Notes: generated by a model from the letters alone, not told the origin. A DNA stretch of 64,000 nucleotides from DASZPL01 sp035550315 (GCA_035550315.1 DASZPL010000139.1:30287-94286); one strand, 5' to 3'. Counted from the stretch's first letter, positions 7,587 through 16,613 are shown. Numbers and translations: made by a program.

Positions 7587-9746
7587 ATGTTCCGACTGGC
7601 CGAGACGCCGGAAGCCGTGACCGCGGCGCGTCGCTTCGTGGTCGAGCGGGCGACCGCGAACGGCGCCGAGGCACTGTCGGCCGATGCCGCGATGGTCGCG
7701 GCTGAGCTGCTCGCGAACGCCCGGCAGCACGGCCTGCCACCCGTCGTCGTACGCACCCACGCCGAGCCCGGCCTGGTGCGGATCGAAGTGCAGGACGCGA
7801 ACCCGCACCCACCGATCCGTCCGACGCCGAGCCTGAGCAACATGACCGGTCGCGGCATCGTGCTGGTCGAGGCGGTGGCGAGCGACTGGGGCACCCGGCG
7901 CGAGCCCGGCGGCGGCAAGACGGTGTGGGCCGAGCTGCGCAGCGACCATCGGGTGCCGCACGCCCAGCGAACCGTGTCGGTCGACGACGACCCAACGACC
8001 GGCTGGCCGGACGACGCCGACGAGGCGGAGCCGCGCTTCACGATCGTCCTCGGCGACGTACCAACCGAGCTACTCATCGAAGCCAAGGCTCACATCGACA
8101 ACCTGGTGCGAGAGTTCACCCTGGCCGCCGCCGGTGAACCGGCCGGCGTGGCGGTGCCGAAGCACCTGGCTGAGCTAATCGAGACCGTCGTGCACGGCTT
8201 CGCCGAGGCCCGCACCGCGATCAAGCGGCAGGCACTCGCCGCGGCCAGCCGCGGTGAGGTCCGCACCCGGCTGACGCTGCAGCTGCCGGTGTCGGCGGCG
8301 GAGACCGGCGAGGCGTATCTCGCCGCGCTCGACGAGGCAGACGGCTACGCCCGGGCCGGCCGGCTGCTCACCCTCGAGACGCCACCCGAACACCGGCTGT
8401 TCCGACGGTGGTACGTCGAGGCGGTCATCACGCAGCTACGACAAGCCGCGGCTGGCCTGCTGCCGTCACCGGTCGTTCCGTTCGAGCAGCGACTGCTCGA
8501 CGAGGTACGCCGGCTGTCGATCGCGCAGCTGGACAGTGACCGGGCGGCGCGGCTGCAGCGGGTGACGGCGGCATTGGTCCGCGCGACGACCCCGGAGGAC
8601 GTCGCGGCCGTGGTCGTCTCGCAGGGCGTCGCGGTGCTAGGCGCTTCGGGCGGCAGCTTGCTCGTGCTCTCCGAGGACGGCGAGCACCTGGCCGTGCCCG
8701 GGGCAGTCGGCTACGGCGAGGACTTGGTCAGCCAGTTGCGGGAAGAACTCCCCAGTGCGCAGCTGCCGGCAGCGACCGCACTGCGCACCGGCGAGCCGGT
8801 GTGGCTCGAGTCGCCGGAGGACTTCGACGCGGCGTTCTCCGAGCTTCGGACGTTCGAGCCGCAGTCCGCCGCGCTCTGCGCCGTACCGCTGATGGTCGCC
8901 GGCACGCCGGTCGGCGCACTGCGGTTCAGCTTCGAGACGCCGAAGCTTTTCGACGAGGACGAGCGGACCTTCGTGCTCGCGCTCGCCGCGCAGACCGCCC
9001 AGACGCTGCACCGTGCTGAGATCTTCGAGGCGGAACGGCAGGCGGCGCTGGACCTGCAACGCGAGCTGCTGCCGGAGGAGATCCCGACGATCCCGGGCTG
9101 GGACATCGCCGCGCACTACAGCCCAGCAGACGGGCAAGAGGTCGGCGGTGACTTCTACGACGTCATCGCGCTGTCGGACGGCCGGGTGGCCGCCGTCGTG
9201 GGCGACGTCATGGGCCGAGGCGTGCGGGCAGCCGCCGCCATGGCCCGGATCCGCTCCACCATTCGCGCCTACGTGCTCGACGATCCCGACCCCTCGCGAG
9301 TCGCCGAAAAGCTCGACTATTACTTCGCCGAGCTCGAGCTGGGCCAGTTCGTCACTGTCATCTACTTCCTGGTCCTCCCGGAGAGCGACTTCGTCCGGGT
9401 CGTCAACGCCGGCCACCTGCCGCCGGTCTTGGTGACAGCCTGGGGCAGCGAGCTGGTCGACACCTCGGTCGGGCTTCCGTTCGGGGTCGGCGGGGACACC
9501 CGAGCGGTTTCCGAGGTGGCGCTTCCGCCCGGCGCGGCTCTCGTGGCGATCACGGACGGCCTGGTGGAGCGGCGCGGCGAAGACATGGACGAAGGCATGG
9601 ACCGGGTCCTTCGCGCGGTCAGCGAGCGGACCTATCGGCACGCGCACGACATCCTGACCGACATCGTCGGGTCCAGTCCGGCCGGGTCCGGCCACGATGA
9701 CGACGTCACGGTCGTCGTGTTGCAACGCCGGGAGTCGACCCGATAG
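7587..9746 (+). CDS. SpoIIE-family protein phosphatase with N-terminal kinase-like ATPase and GAF domains
   Basis: A 719-residue signalling protein. Residues 1-120 form an RsbW-like HATPase domain (AAELLANARQHG, then MTGRGIVLVEA), 150-290 a helical linker, 330-470 a GAF sensor domain, and 500-715 a SpoIIE/PP2C phosphatase with VGGDFYD, GDVMGRG, NAGHLPP, TDGLVE and GHDDDVTV metal motifs. It likely controls a STAS-type anti-anti-sigma factor by both kinase-like and phosphatase activities. ATG 7587 is chosen because GGAGG at 7573-7577 lies 9 bases upstream; GTG 7524 lacks such a site. No transmembrane segment is seen, so it is cytoplasmic. Neighbours do not reveal its sigma partner. Confidence 0.9.
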   Translation: MFRLAETPEAVTAARRFVVERATANGAEALSADAAMVAAELLANARQHGLPPVVVRTHAEPGLVRIEVQDANPHPPIRPTPSLSNMTGRGIVLVEAVASDWGTRREPGGGKTVWAELRSDHRVPHAQRTVSVDDDPTTGWPDDADEAEPRFTIVLGDVPTELLIEAKAHIDNLVREFTLAAAGEPAGVAVPKHLAELIETVVHGFAEARTAIKRQALAAASRGEVRTRLTLQLPVSAAETGEAYLAALDEADGYARAGRLLTLETPPEHRLFRRWYVEAVITQLRQAAAGLLPSPVVPFEQRLLDEVRRLSIAQLDSDRAARLQRVTAALVRATTPEDVAAVVVSQGVAVLGASGGSLLVLSEDGEHLAVPGAVGYGEDLVSQLREELPSAQLPAATALRTGEPVWLESPEDFDAAFSELRTFEPQSAALCAVPLMVAGTPVGALRFSFETPKLFDEDERTFVLALAAQTAQTLHRAEIFEAERQAALDLQRELLPEEIPTIPGWDIAAHYSPADGQEVGGDFYDVIALSDGRVAAVVGDVMGRGVRAAAAMARIRSTIRAYVLDDPDPSRVAEKLDYYFAELELGQFVTVIYFLVLPESDFVRVVNAGHLPPVLVTAWGSELVDTSVGLPFGVGGDTRAVSEVALPPGAALVAITDGLVERRGEDMDEGMDRVLRAVSERTYRHAHDILTDIVGSSPAGSGHDDDVTVVVLQRRESTR

Positions 9747-9771
9747 CGGGTCGGCTGTCTAAAGTCAGGCG

Positions 9772-10278
9772 GTGGCGTCACCACCGTTGCCCACCGACCC
9801 AATCACCGAAGCGCACCGCCAGTGGGTGGCGCACGGCTGGGGTGCGGCGGCGGACGGCATGGCCGCCGTCACCTCAATCATGCGCGCGCAGCAGATCATG
9901 CAGGCGCGCGTCGACCAGGTGCTGCGGCCGCACGGTGTGACGTTCGCGCGCTACGAGTTGTTGATGCTGCTGCTGTTCAGCCGTCGCGGCGCGCTGCCGA
10001 TCAACCGGACCAGTGCCCGGCTGCAGGTGCATCCGACGAGCATGACCAACGCCATCGACCGGCTCGAGGGCGCCGGCCTGGTTGAGCGGCAACCGCACCC
10101 GACGGACCGGCGCATCACGTTGGTTGCAATTACCGATGCCGGCCGCAAGTTGGCGCTGGCCGCGACAGTCGACCTCAACGCCGCCGTGTTCGAACAGCCG
10201 GACCTGTCGGACCGGCAGCTTGCCGCGCTCGTAGCCAGCATCACGGAGCTGCGACGCCGCGCCGGCGACTTCGCCTGA
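9772..10278 (+). CDS. MarR family transcriptional regulator
   Basis: A 168-residue winged-helix dimeric regulator. Residues 30-60 are the dimerisation helices, the recognition helix lies in ARLQVHPTSMTNAIDRLE (about 82-99), and the wing is RQPHPTDRRITLV (about 105-117) with the conserved D-R pair. GTG 9772 is the start, 25 bases after the phosphatase stop. It is convergent with the DUF2332 gene at the end of the amidohydrolase operon. The ligand and targets are unknown; no palindrome stands out in the short upstream gap. Confidence 0.92.
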   Translation: MASPPLPTDPITEAHRQWVAHGWGAAADGMAAVTSIMRAQQIMQARVDQVLRPHGVTFARYELLMLLLFSRRGALPINRTSARLQVHPTSMTNAIDRLEGAGLVERQPHPTDRRITLVAITDAGRKLALAATVDLNAAVFEQPDLSDRQLAALVASITELRRRAGDFA

Positions 10279-10308
10279 CCTACGCGATCCTCACGCAGTC
10301 GAGGCGGC

Positions 10309-11388
10309 TCATCGTTCCCAGTGCACCGGGATCCCGTGTGGTGAGACGGCGCCAAGGATCCGTCGCTCGCCGCCCGGCCAGGTCGTCAGCGCTACCAGAA
10401 ACTCGTGGGGACGATCGGCGGCGCGTCGCTCCGGCTCGAACGACAAACGGGCGAAGCGTCGGTCGGACGTCGCGTCGGCTACCAACGCATCGATCGCGGC
10501 GGCAAGGGCGGCCCGCTGCGGGCGGTCGAGGTACTGCTGGAAGACCGAATGCCACAGCACGGTCCACGTGCCGTTCACGAGGGTGGCCGCGCCAACCGTG
10601 TCGGTCGCCGGCTCGGCGCGCACGTCGACCGGGATCTGCCGAGCGAGCTCGATCGCGCCGCGCAGCCGGATGAGCCGCTCCACCTGATCCGGCCACACGT
10701 AGGCCGCGAGCATCAGCTGGCCGGACTCGGTGGTCGGGTCGATCGGCGTCAGGTCGCCGCCACGGCGACTGACGACCTCGATCACGCTGTCGGGCGGCGG
10801 CACACCCTGCCACGCCATGCCCAACTGCACCGGTGATGCCGGGTCACCGTGGGGGGTTCCGCGGCCGTCGATGCGAAACCGATCGGCCCGCAGGTTGAGG
10901 CCAGCGCTGGTCCCGATTTCCACGAGCCGGATCGGCAGGGCGGCTTCGTCGCAGATGTGCCGGAGCCCACCCACCAGGGCAGCCCCGCGGCCGACCTCGT
11001 TGGTCTGCGGAGGCCGCAGCAACCACTCGCGAATCCGGTCGGTCTCGCTCTCCAGCAACCCCGCCACGGCACGCCATGCGTCCTCGCCGCCGGGGCCGCG
11101 ATCCGCGGTCCCGCCGACCGAGGGAAAGTACGGCGCGACCTGTGGCGCGAGGCCTTCCAACACCATCCCGTGCACGCCACCCATCAGGCGCAGGGCGAGT
11201 GCGCTCGGGCCGGGGTCTTGGAAGTGGCCATCGAGGACGGTGGCGGTGATGCCATCGGCGAGTACGTCCGACGCGGCGTGACGGATCAGTTCGCCGTACA
11301 TCGCGCTTCCCATCGCGATGCACGCGTCCGCCTGCTGATGAAAGATCCGGGCGGTCCGCGACCGCGGATCTTCCGCGGTCTGAGTCAC
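10309..11388 (-). CDS. DUF2332 family protein, second copy
   Basis: A 359-residue DUF2332 protein, paralogous to the one at 717-1790: both carry a hydrophobic strand followed by a Gly-Thr/Cys-SAGLNL loop (here GTSAGLNL near 164-171) and a 'QTNEVGR' or 'QTNEVRR' motif (about 125-131) ahead of it. A methyltransferase-like fold is suggested by the loop, but the family has no proven activity. Its GTG start at 11388 overlaps the TetR stop (GTGA), so it is the last gene of the minus-strand amidohydrolase operon. What it adds to that pathway is unknown. Confidence 0.85.
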   Translation of the reverse strand: MTQTAEDPRSRTARIFHQQADACIAMGSAMYGELIRHAASDVLADGITATVLDGHFQDPGPSALALRLMGGVHGMVLEGLAPQVAPYFPSVGGTADRGPGGEDAWRAVAGLLESETDRIREWLLRPPQTNEVGRGAALVGGLRHICDEAALPIRLVEIGTSAGLNLRADRFRIDGRGTPHGDPASPVQLGMAWQGVPPPDSVIEVVSRRGGDLTPIDPTTESGQLMLAAYVWPDQVERLIRLRGAIELARQIPVDVRAEPATDTVGAATLVNGTWTVLWHSVFQQYLDRPQRAALAAAIDALVADATSDRRFARLSFEPERRAADRPHEFLVALTTWPGGERRILGAVSPHGIPVHWER

Positions 11389-12008
11389 GGCAGCAACCGG
11401 TCGAGCAGCGCGGCGAGCCCGAGCTCGAACGTCGCCTCGTGGTCCGGCAGTTCGGAGAGCGCCTGGATCAGTGCCTGGTCGCTGTCCGCCGGCCAGGCGC
11501 CGGGGTCGGTCACACCGGTCGTCGGACCGCGTTCGGCGGTGCGTTGCATCAGCACCGACGACGCCACGTGATGCTGCAGCGCCCTAATCAGCGGCGCGGC
11601 GGCGGCGCCGGTCAGGCCGATGCCGGCAAGCTCCTCGGCGATCTGCGCCTGCATCGGCTGGAACATCCGCGCGGTCTTGCCTCGGGCGTGCGCCAGGCCG
11701 ATCAGGTGCGGGTGCTCCCAGAGCCGACGGCGCCACTGCCGCGCGATCGACGTCAGCCGCACCGTGGTAGTTGCGCCGGAGACTCGGACCCGGCCCAGGT
11801 CGGCAAGCAACCGGTCGACCAGCAGGTCGAGCAGCGCATCGCGGTTGCCGACGTGCCAGTAGATCGCGGTGACCGCCGTACCCAGCTCGGCGGCCAGCCG
11901 GCGCATCGTGAGTGCGCTGATGTCATCGGCCTCGACCAGTCGCGCTGCGGCGTCGACGACGAGGTCGCGGGTGAGCGGCTGGTCCCGAGCGCGTGCCGGT
12001 TGGCTCAC
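11385..12008 (-). CDS. TetR family regulator of the amidohydrolase operon
   Basis: A 207-residue TetR-type repressor. The helix-turn-helix is at about residues 28-55 (ALTMRRLAAELG, then VTAIYWHVGNRDALL), with a C-terminal TetR_C-like ligand domain that resembles the tetracycline-class regulators. GTG 12008 overlaps the amidohydrolase stop as GTGA, and its own stop overlaps the DUF2332 start in the same way, so it is made with the operon it probably controls. The best operator candidate is the perfect palindrome at 16226-16242 ahead of the first gene of the operon. Confidence 0.9.
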   Translation of the reverse strand: MSQPARARDQPLTRDLVVDAAARLVEADDISALTMRRLAAELGTAVTAIYWHVGNRDALLDLLVDRLLADLGRVRVSGATTTVRLTSIARQWRRRLWEHPHLIGLAHARGKTARMFQPMQAQIAEELAGIGLTGAAAAPLIRALQHHVASSVLMQRTAERGPTTGVTDPGAWPADSDQALIQALSELPDHEATFELGLAALLDRLLP

Positions 12009-13276
12009 CCCGGCACGGGTGCGAGTGGGAAGTCGTGGCCGGTCAGCCAGTGCCGGCCGACCTCGCGGTGACCCGCCCACCGCTCGACGTTGGCGGCATC
12101 GTCCACCTGGCCGAGCGACTCGGGTGTCACGTTGATCCGCTCGGCGTGCGGTCGCAGCGACGCCAGGTCGAAGCCGTAGACCTCGGCCGCGGCCTCGCCG
12201 ATCATCCGGCGGGTCTCCGCGATGGGGACGTCGTGGTAGGTCTTCGCCAGCCACTCCCGGGAGTGCGGCCAGGTGCCCTCGGGATGCGGGAAGTCGTTGC
12301 CCCACAACATGTTGTCGAGCCCGATCTCGTAACGCATGCCGATCTCGCGCCGCTTCGTGTTGGACGAGCCGATGAAGCAGTTGCGGTCGAACAACTCGCT
12401 CGGCAACGTGCTGATCCCGAGCGACGCCAGCTTCTCCGCGCCCTTCTGGCCCAGGAACAGCCGGTCCCAGAACCACAGCAGGCCGGGCACCCACCAGCAG
12501 CCCGCCTCGGTGACGCCGAACCGCAGCTTCGGGAACCGCTCGAAGACACCGGACCACAACATGAACCAGAGCGGACGCGCCGGCCACCACACGACCTCGG
12601 TCACGTAGATGCCGAGGTGGTCGTCGTAGGAGTCCTTGTCCGCCGGCCCGCTGTGCGTCACGACCGGCATCGCAAGCTCCTCGCACAGCTGCCACACCGG
12701 GTCGTAGCGACGCGAATGGTAGGGCTCGGCGTGCATCCACATCGCCGGGATCATGACGGCGCGCAGCCCGGAGTCGTAGGCGCGCCGGATCTCGCCGAGC
12801 ACGTCGTCGAGGTCGGCCGTGATCTGCACGAGGGCGGCGCCGCGGCGCCGTTCCGGTGCGTCGGCGCAGAGCTCGGCGAGCCACCGGTTGTGCGCCCGCG
12901 CACCGGCCAGGCCAAGCTCCGGATCGAGGTCGCCGGACAGGCCGAGACCGACACCGAACGGCGCGCAGGTGCGGCTCTCGACGGCGTCGGCGTCCGGGAA
13001 GATCACTTCGGCGGTGATGCCGTCGTTGTCCATCTCCTTGTTGCGCCGCTGCGCATCCCAGCCGCCCTCGAGACCCTCCTCGTTCTCGGCGAACCACTTC
13101 TCGGCGAACGCCTTGTCGGACGTCCCCATCTTGTGGATCTCCTCGACCGCCTGGTCACGACCGGCAAGGAACTCGTCGAACGCGGGCCAGTACTTCTGCT
13201 CGAGGTGGTCGCGGTAGAGCGGCGTCGGCAGGCCCGCGTGTGCGTCAGCGGAGATGACGGTGTACGGCTCGGTCAT
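12005..13276 (-). CDS. Amidohydrolase family protein (PF04909-like)
   Basis: A 423-residue TIM-barrel amidohydrolase-2 protein. Strand 1 shows ISADAHAGLP (about 8-17), the middle VTHSGP (about 210) gives a metal His, and WGNDFPHPEGTWPHS (about 332-346) gives the active-site Asp and C-terminal loop. This family includes hydratases and non-oxidative decarboxylases acting on ring-cleavage or keto-acid compounds. ATG 13276 has a GGAGCAGAC-type purine stretch upstream. It is in the middle of the operon beginning at 16202, together with an SDR and an acetoacetate decarboxylase-like protein. Exact substrate unknown. Confidence 0.9.
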   Translation of the reverse strand: MTEPYTVISADAHAGLPTPLYRDHLEQKYWPAFDEFLAGRDQAVEEIHKMGTSDKAFAEKWFAENEEGLEGGWDAQRRNKEMDNDGITAEVIFPDADAVESRTCAPFGVGLGLSGDLDPELGLAGARAHNRWLAELCADAPERRRGAALVQITADLDDVLGEIRRAYDSGLRAVMIPAMWMHAEPYHSRRYDPVWQLCEELAMPVVTHSGPADKDSYDDHLGIYVTEVVWWPARPLWFMLWSGVFERFPKLRFGVTEAGCWWVPGLLWFWDRLFLGQKGAEKLASLGISTLPSELFDRNCFIGSSNTKRREIGMRYEIGLDNMLWGNDFPHPEGTWPHSREWLAKTYHDVPIAETRRMIGEAAAEVYGFDLASLRPHAERINVTPESLGQVDDAANVERWAGHREVGRHWLTGHDFPLAPVPG

Positions 13277-13286
13277 GTCTGCTCCT

Positions 13287-14162
13287 TCAGCCCGGGACGG
13301 CGCGGAGGTAGTCGGGGTTGCTGCGCGCGAGGATGGAGTCGGTGCGGGCCCGCAGCGCATCGTCGGTGCGCGGGTTGGCGGGGTGGATCCAGAACGTGTC
13401 GGCGCGGATGCCGGCGACGACCGCGTCGGCAACCTCTGCCGGCTCGGTGTAGGCGATCGGCACACCGGCGGCCTTCATCTGTTGCTCGAGCTCGTCGACG
13501 GTGACGTACGGCGTGACCCGCGGCCGGGTCTTCGCGAACCGGTCGGGCCGGGAACGCCACGACTCGAACAGGCCGGTCCGCAGCATGTGCGGCCCGGGGA
13601 AGAGCACCGACGCCGACAGCTGGGTGTCCTGCAACTGGCCGTAGAGGCACTCGGTGATCGTCACGACCGCCGCCTTGGTGGCGGCGTACTGCGGCGTGGA
13701 CGGCATCGGCGAGATCCCACCGTTGCCGCTGGAGGTGTTGACGACGTGGCCCTCGTCACCTTGCGCCAGCATCGTCGGCAGGAACGCGTTGATGCCGTGG
13801 ATGACGCCCCAGACGTTGACGGCGATCGCCCACTCCCAGTCCCGGAGCTCGTGCTCCCAGATCGGTCCTTCGGCACCGGCGCCGATCCCCGCGTTGTTGC
13901 AGACGACGTGCACCGCGCCGTACTTCTGCAGCGCGGCGTCGCGCAGCGCGACCACGGAGTCGAAGGTCGTGACGTCGGTCGGCACGCCGATCACGTCGAG
14001 CCCGGCGTCGGTCAACTCGTCGACCGCAGCCTGCAACGGACCGTCCTGCACGTCGGCGAGCACGACCTTCATGCCGGCCCGGCCAAACGCCTCCCCCATC
14101 GCTCGGCCGATGCCGCCGGCCCCGCCGGTCACCACGGCCACGCGGCCGTTGAGCTCTTTCAC
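13287..14162 (-). CDS. Short-chain dehydrogenase/reductase of the amidohydrolase operon
   Basis: A 291-residue NAD(P)-dependent oxidoreductase. The cofactor motif is TGGAGGIGRAMG (about 12-23), NNAG lies near 90, and the catalytic residues are the Ser of NTSSGNGG with YAATK (about 160-164). It probably oxidises or reduces an alcohol/ketone intermediate made by the surrounding amidohydrolases. GTG 14162 is chosen, one base after the stop of the preceding gene; an upstream extension in frame would lie inside that gene. The length is somewhat above the 250 typical of the family because of a C-terminal tail. Confidence 0.92.
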   Translation of the reverse strand: MKELNGRVAVVTGGAGGIGRAMGEAFGRAGMKVVLADVQDGPLQAAVDELTDAGLDVIGVPTDVTTFDSVVALRDAALQKYGAVHVVCNNAGIGAGAEGPIWEHELRDWEWAIAVNVWGVIHGINAFLPTMLAQGDEGHVVNTSSGNGGISPMPSTPQYAATKAAVVTITECLYGQLQDTQLSASVLFPGPHMLRTGLFESWRSRPDRFAKTRPRVTPYVTVDELEQQMKAAGVPIAYTEPAEVADAVVAGIRADTFWIHPANPRTDDALRARTDSILARSNPDYLRAVPG

Positions 14163-14163
14163 C

Positions 14164-14946
14164 TCAGTCGGATCCCACCGGGGACAGATCGTCGTAGCGC
14201 TGGTGCACGTACGGTGCGATCCAGTCGGCCGGCACGGATGCGACCACCTCGCCGGTCTGCACGCTCGACCGCTCGGCGAGCTCGATGCTGCGCAGCCGAT
14301 GCACCGGCAGGTCGGCGACCGGGTCGAAGCGAGACTCTCGCAACACCACGTCGCCTTCCACCCGCCAGAGGCTCTTGGTCTTCTCGTCGCGGTGGCAGTA
14401 GACCAGCGCCGGGTCGCCGTCGAAGCCCTTGCCGCCGACCGACGGCAGGAACTTGAGGTAGAAGCTGGTCCGCCGCCGATCAGGGGTCGGCGCCAGCTCT
14501 TCGACAACCTTGCCGGTGACCTCGACGAACGTCACGCCCATCCGCGCGAACCAGCCGCGCACCGCGTCGCCGTCGCGTTGCAGCGCGACCTCGGCGAGCT
14601 TCTTCGGCTCGCCGAACGTCTCGCGGCCGCCGATCACCGCCTGCTCGGTCGTCATCGGCATGACCAGCGCGTAGTCGCCGTCGACCCCCTCATGCGACGC
14701 GTGCACCGCAAAGGTCCCGGCGCCGAAGACCGGATAGCCGCGACCGACGTCCACCGTCGCGATCGTCACCCGCACCAGCGGCTCCGCTGGCGGCGTCAGC
14801 GGCGGCGGCAGCACGGCCGCGACCGCGGCGGCATCGGTCTCGTACGTCGCGACCAGCGTGGTCGCCCAGGTGTCGACCTTCGTCGCCTCCACCTCACGGT
14901 TGCGCATCTCGTCGAGCGAGCGTGCGGCGTACCGGACCTTGGTCAC
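14164..14946 (-). CDS. Acetoacetate decarboxylase family protein
   Basis: A 260-residue ADC-fold protein. Acetoacetate decarboxylases form a Schiff base with the second of two acidic-neighbour lysines; here the motif FGEPKKLAEV (about 115-124) keeps the Lys-Lys pair. The activity may be decarboxylation of a beta-keto acid or a related aldolase/dehydratase reaction, since many ADC-like proteins do not decarboxylate. GTG 14946 is chosen because an AGGAGG site, overlapping the preceding stop codon, lies 7 bases upstream. It is the second gene in the minus-strand operon and is separated from its neighbours by 11 and 1 bases. Confidence 0.88.
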   Translation of the reverse strand: MTKVRYAARSLDEMRNREVEATKVDTWATTLVATYETDAAAVAAVLPPPLTPPAEPLVRVTIATVDVGRGYPVFGAGTFAVHASHEGVDGDYALVMPMTTEQAVIGGRETFGEPKKLAEVALQRDGDAVRGWFARMGVTFVEVTGKVVEELAPTPDRRRTSFYLKFLPSVGGKGFDGDPALVYCHRDEKTKSLWRVEGDVVLRESRFDPVADLPVHRLRSIELAERSSVQTGEVVASVPADWIAPYVHQRYDDLSPVGSD

Positions 14947-14957
14947 TTCGACACCTC

Positions 14958-16202
14958 CTAGCTGGCTCGCTGGCCGAAGCCAACGAGGGCGGGGCATTTC
15001 TCCGCCTCTGGCGGCAGGCTCTGTGGTGGCAGCGGCGCCGCGACATCCGTCACCTTGGGACCGAGCGCGTCGCCGAGCGGCCGCAGCGCGTCGAGGTCGA
15101 AGCCATAGGTGCGGGCCGCGTTGTCGGCGAGCATCAGCTGGACCTCGGTCGGGTCGACGCCGGCAAAGGCGGCCCGCAGCGCCTCCAACGTGTAGGGGTG
15201 GCTGCCTTCCTTGTGCGGGTAGTCACTGCCCCACATGATCTTGTCGACGCCGACGGCCTGGCGCAGCTTGACCTCGTCCGGCCGGATGAACGATGACCCG
15301 ACCGAACACTGCCGCGCCCAGTACTCGCTGGGCAGCATCTGCATCCGGTCGACGATCGGCAGCGCCCACTCGGCCTCCTGCGAGCCGGTGGCGTTGCGGA
15401 ACCGATCGAAGAAGTAGTCCAGCCGCGCCAGTTCTTCGGGGATCCACGCGGTGCCCTGCTCGGTGAGTACCAGCCGCAAGCCCGGGTGCCGCGCGAACGC
15501 GCCGGAGACCACCAGGTGGGTGAACGCGCGGTGCGCCCACCACGTCACCTCGAGGATCAAGATGACCTTGTCCTCCGGCTCGTCGTCGGCAGCCGGCGCG
15601 GCGCTTCCGCTGTGATGGTTGAGTGGTACGTCGAGCTCCTCGCAGACCGCCCAGAGCGGCTCGTAGTACTTCGGGTCGTACAGCGGCGGCAACCCGGAAC
15701 CGGGCGGTGCACCCGGCAGCAGCACGCCACCGGTCAGCCCGTTGGCCTTCGCCCAGCGGATCTCGGCGACCGACGCGTCGATGTCGTGCAGCGTGATCTG
15801 CGCGATCCCCGCCCGCCGGCCGGGCAGCTGCCCGCAGAAGTCTGCCAACCAGCGGTTGTGTGCCTGTAGGCCGGCCCACCGTGCCTCCAGGTCGCCGGCG
15901 TTGGCGGGCGGCGGCTGCTCGGTCAGGCTGGCTTTCGGGAAGAACGGCGGCACCGTGTTGGGGAAGATCACCTCGGCGACGATGCCGTCAGCCTCGAGCT
16001 CGTCGCGCCGGCGGTCGGAGTCCCAGTTGCGGTCGCCGTCCGGACCCTTCATGTCCTCGTACGGGATCTCGTAGGTCGCGGCCCACGCGTCGAACTCGTC
16101 GTGCCACCTGCGCGCGAGATACGGCTTGTAGTCGGTGATGTTGCCGCCGCCGTGACAGTCCGCCGAGATGACGAGGTAACGCTCGTCGGTCGTCGCCGGC
16201 AT
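14958..16202 (-). CDS. Amidohydrolase family protein (PF04909-like), first gene of operon
   Basis: A 414-residue TIM-barrel metal-dependent enzyme. It shows ISADCHGG (about 11-18) on strand 1, NHHSGS (about 201) mid-barrel, and WGSDYPHKEGSHPYTLE (about 330-346) at the catalytic Asp. It shares layout and closing motif with the gene at 12005-13276, so the operon encodes two paralogous amidohydrolases that may act in sequence or as a complex. ATG 16202 lies 24 bp downstream of a perfect 17-bp palindrome. The substrate is likely a cyclic or branched keto acid, but this is inference. Confidence 0.9.
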   Translation of the reverse strand: MPATTDERYLVISADCHGGGNITDYKPYLARRWHDEFDAWAATYEIPYEDMKGPDGDRNWDSDRRRDELEADGIVAEVIFPNTVPPFFPKASLTEQPPPANAGDLEARWAGLQAHNRWLADFCGQLPGRRAGIAQITLHDIDASVAEIRWAKANGLTGGVLLPGAPPGSGLPPLYDPKYYEPLWAVCEELDVPLNHHSGSAAPAADDEPEDKVILILEVTWWAHRAFTHLVVSGAFARHPGLRLVLTEQGTAWIPEELARLDYFFDRFRNATGSQEAEWALPIVDRMQMLPSEYWARQCSVGSSFIRPDEVKLRQAVGVDKIMWGSDYPHKEGSHPYTLEALRAAFAGVDPTEVQLMLADNAARTYGFDLDALRPLGDALGPKVTDVAAPLPPQSLPPEAEKCPALVGFGQRAS

Positions 16203-16225
16203 CGCGGCCCTCCCGCCGTACGGCT

Positions 16226-16242
16226 ATGTAACGGCGTTACAT
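16226..16242. promoter_or_regulatory. 17-bp perfect palindrome, probable TetR operator
   Basis: ATGTAACGGCGTTACAT has 8-bp arms around a single central base and sits in the 74-bp gap before the first amidohydrolase gene (ATG 16202, minus strand). The arm sequence and length are typical of TetR-family operators. The TetR gene at 11385-12008 in the same operon is the natural candidate ligand-binding repressor. Confidence 0.7.
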
Positions 16243-16276
16243 TACCGCCCGGACCGGGGCTGTCAATGCCGCGAAG

Positions 16277-16606
16277 TCACGGCTCCGGCCAGATCACCGT
16301 GTCGCGGTCGAGGTAGTAGTCGAAGGCCAGTGGTGTGCACTCGCGGTCGAGCACCCACTTCAGGAACTGCTGGTGCACCGGATGCTGCTGGTAGGCGACC
16401 AGCGCGTCGACGTCCGCCACTTCCATGTAGAGCAGGTACTGGTAGCCGCGCGTGCGTTCGGTGTTGATCGACGCACCCAGCCGGATGTGATCGATGCCGC
16501 CGATCTCGGAGGGCCAGCTGCGCACCATCCGCTGCATCTCGGCCCAGTCCGCCGCGTCGAGGTCCTCGGGAAAGCTGAAAAGTACGACGTGCTGAAGCGT
16601 CACCAT
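16277..16606 (-). CDS. Dabb (stress-responsive A/B barrel) domain protein
   Basis: A 109-residue ferredoxin-like alpha/beta barrel protein of the Dabb family, small dimeric proteins that act as cyclases or as stress-linked proteins of unknown activity. The N-terminal LQHVVLFSFPED strand (4-15) with the family His, and the central YQYLLYMEVADVDAL segment (about 59-73) are characteristic, as is HPVHQQF near 81. ATG 16606 or GTG 16603 may be used; AAGGAG spacing slightly favours GTG. It follows the Lrp gene by 7 bases, so they are likely co-transcribed, and it ends before the amidohydrolase promoter. Confidence 0.85.
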   Translation of the reverse strand: MVTLQHVVLFSFPEDLDAADWAEMQRMVRSWPSEIGGIDHIRLGASINTERTRGYQYLLYMEVADVDALVAYQQHPVHQQFLKWVLDRECTPLAFDYYLDRDTVIWPEP

Positions 16607-16613
16607 GACTCCT

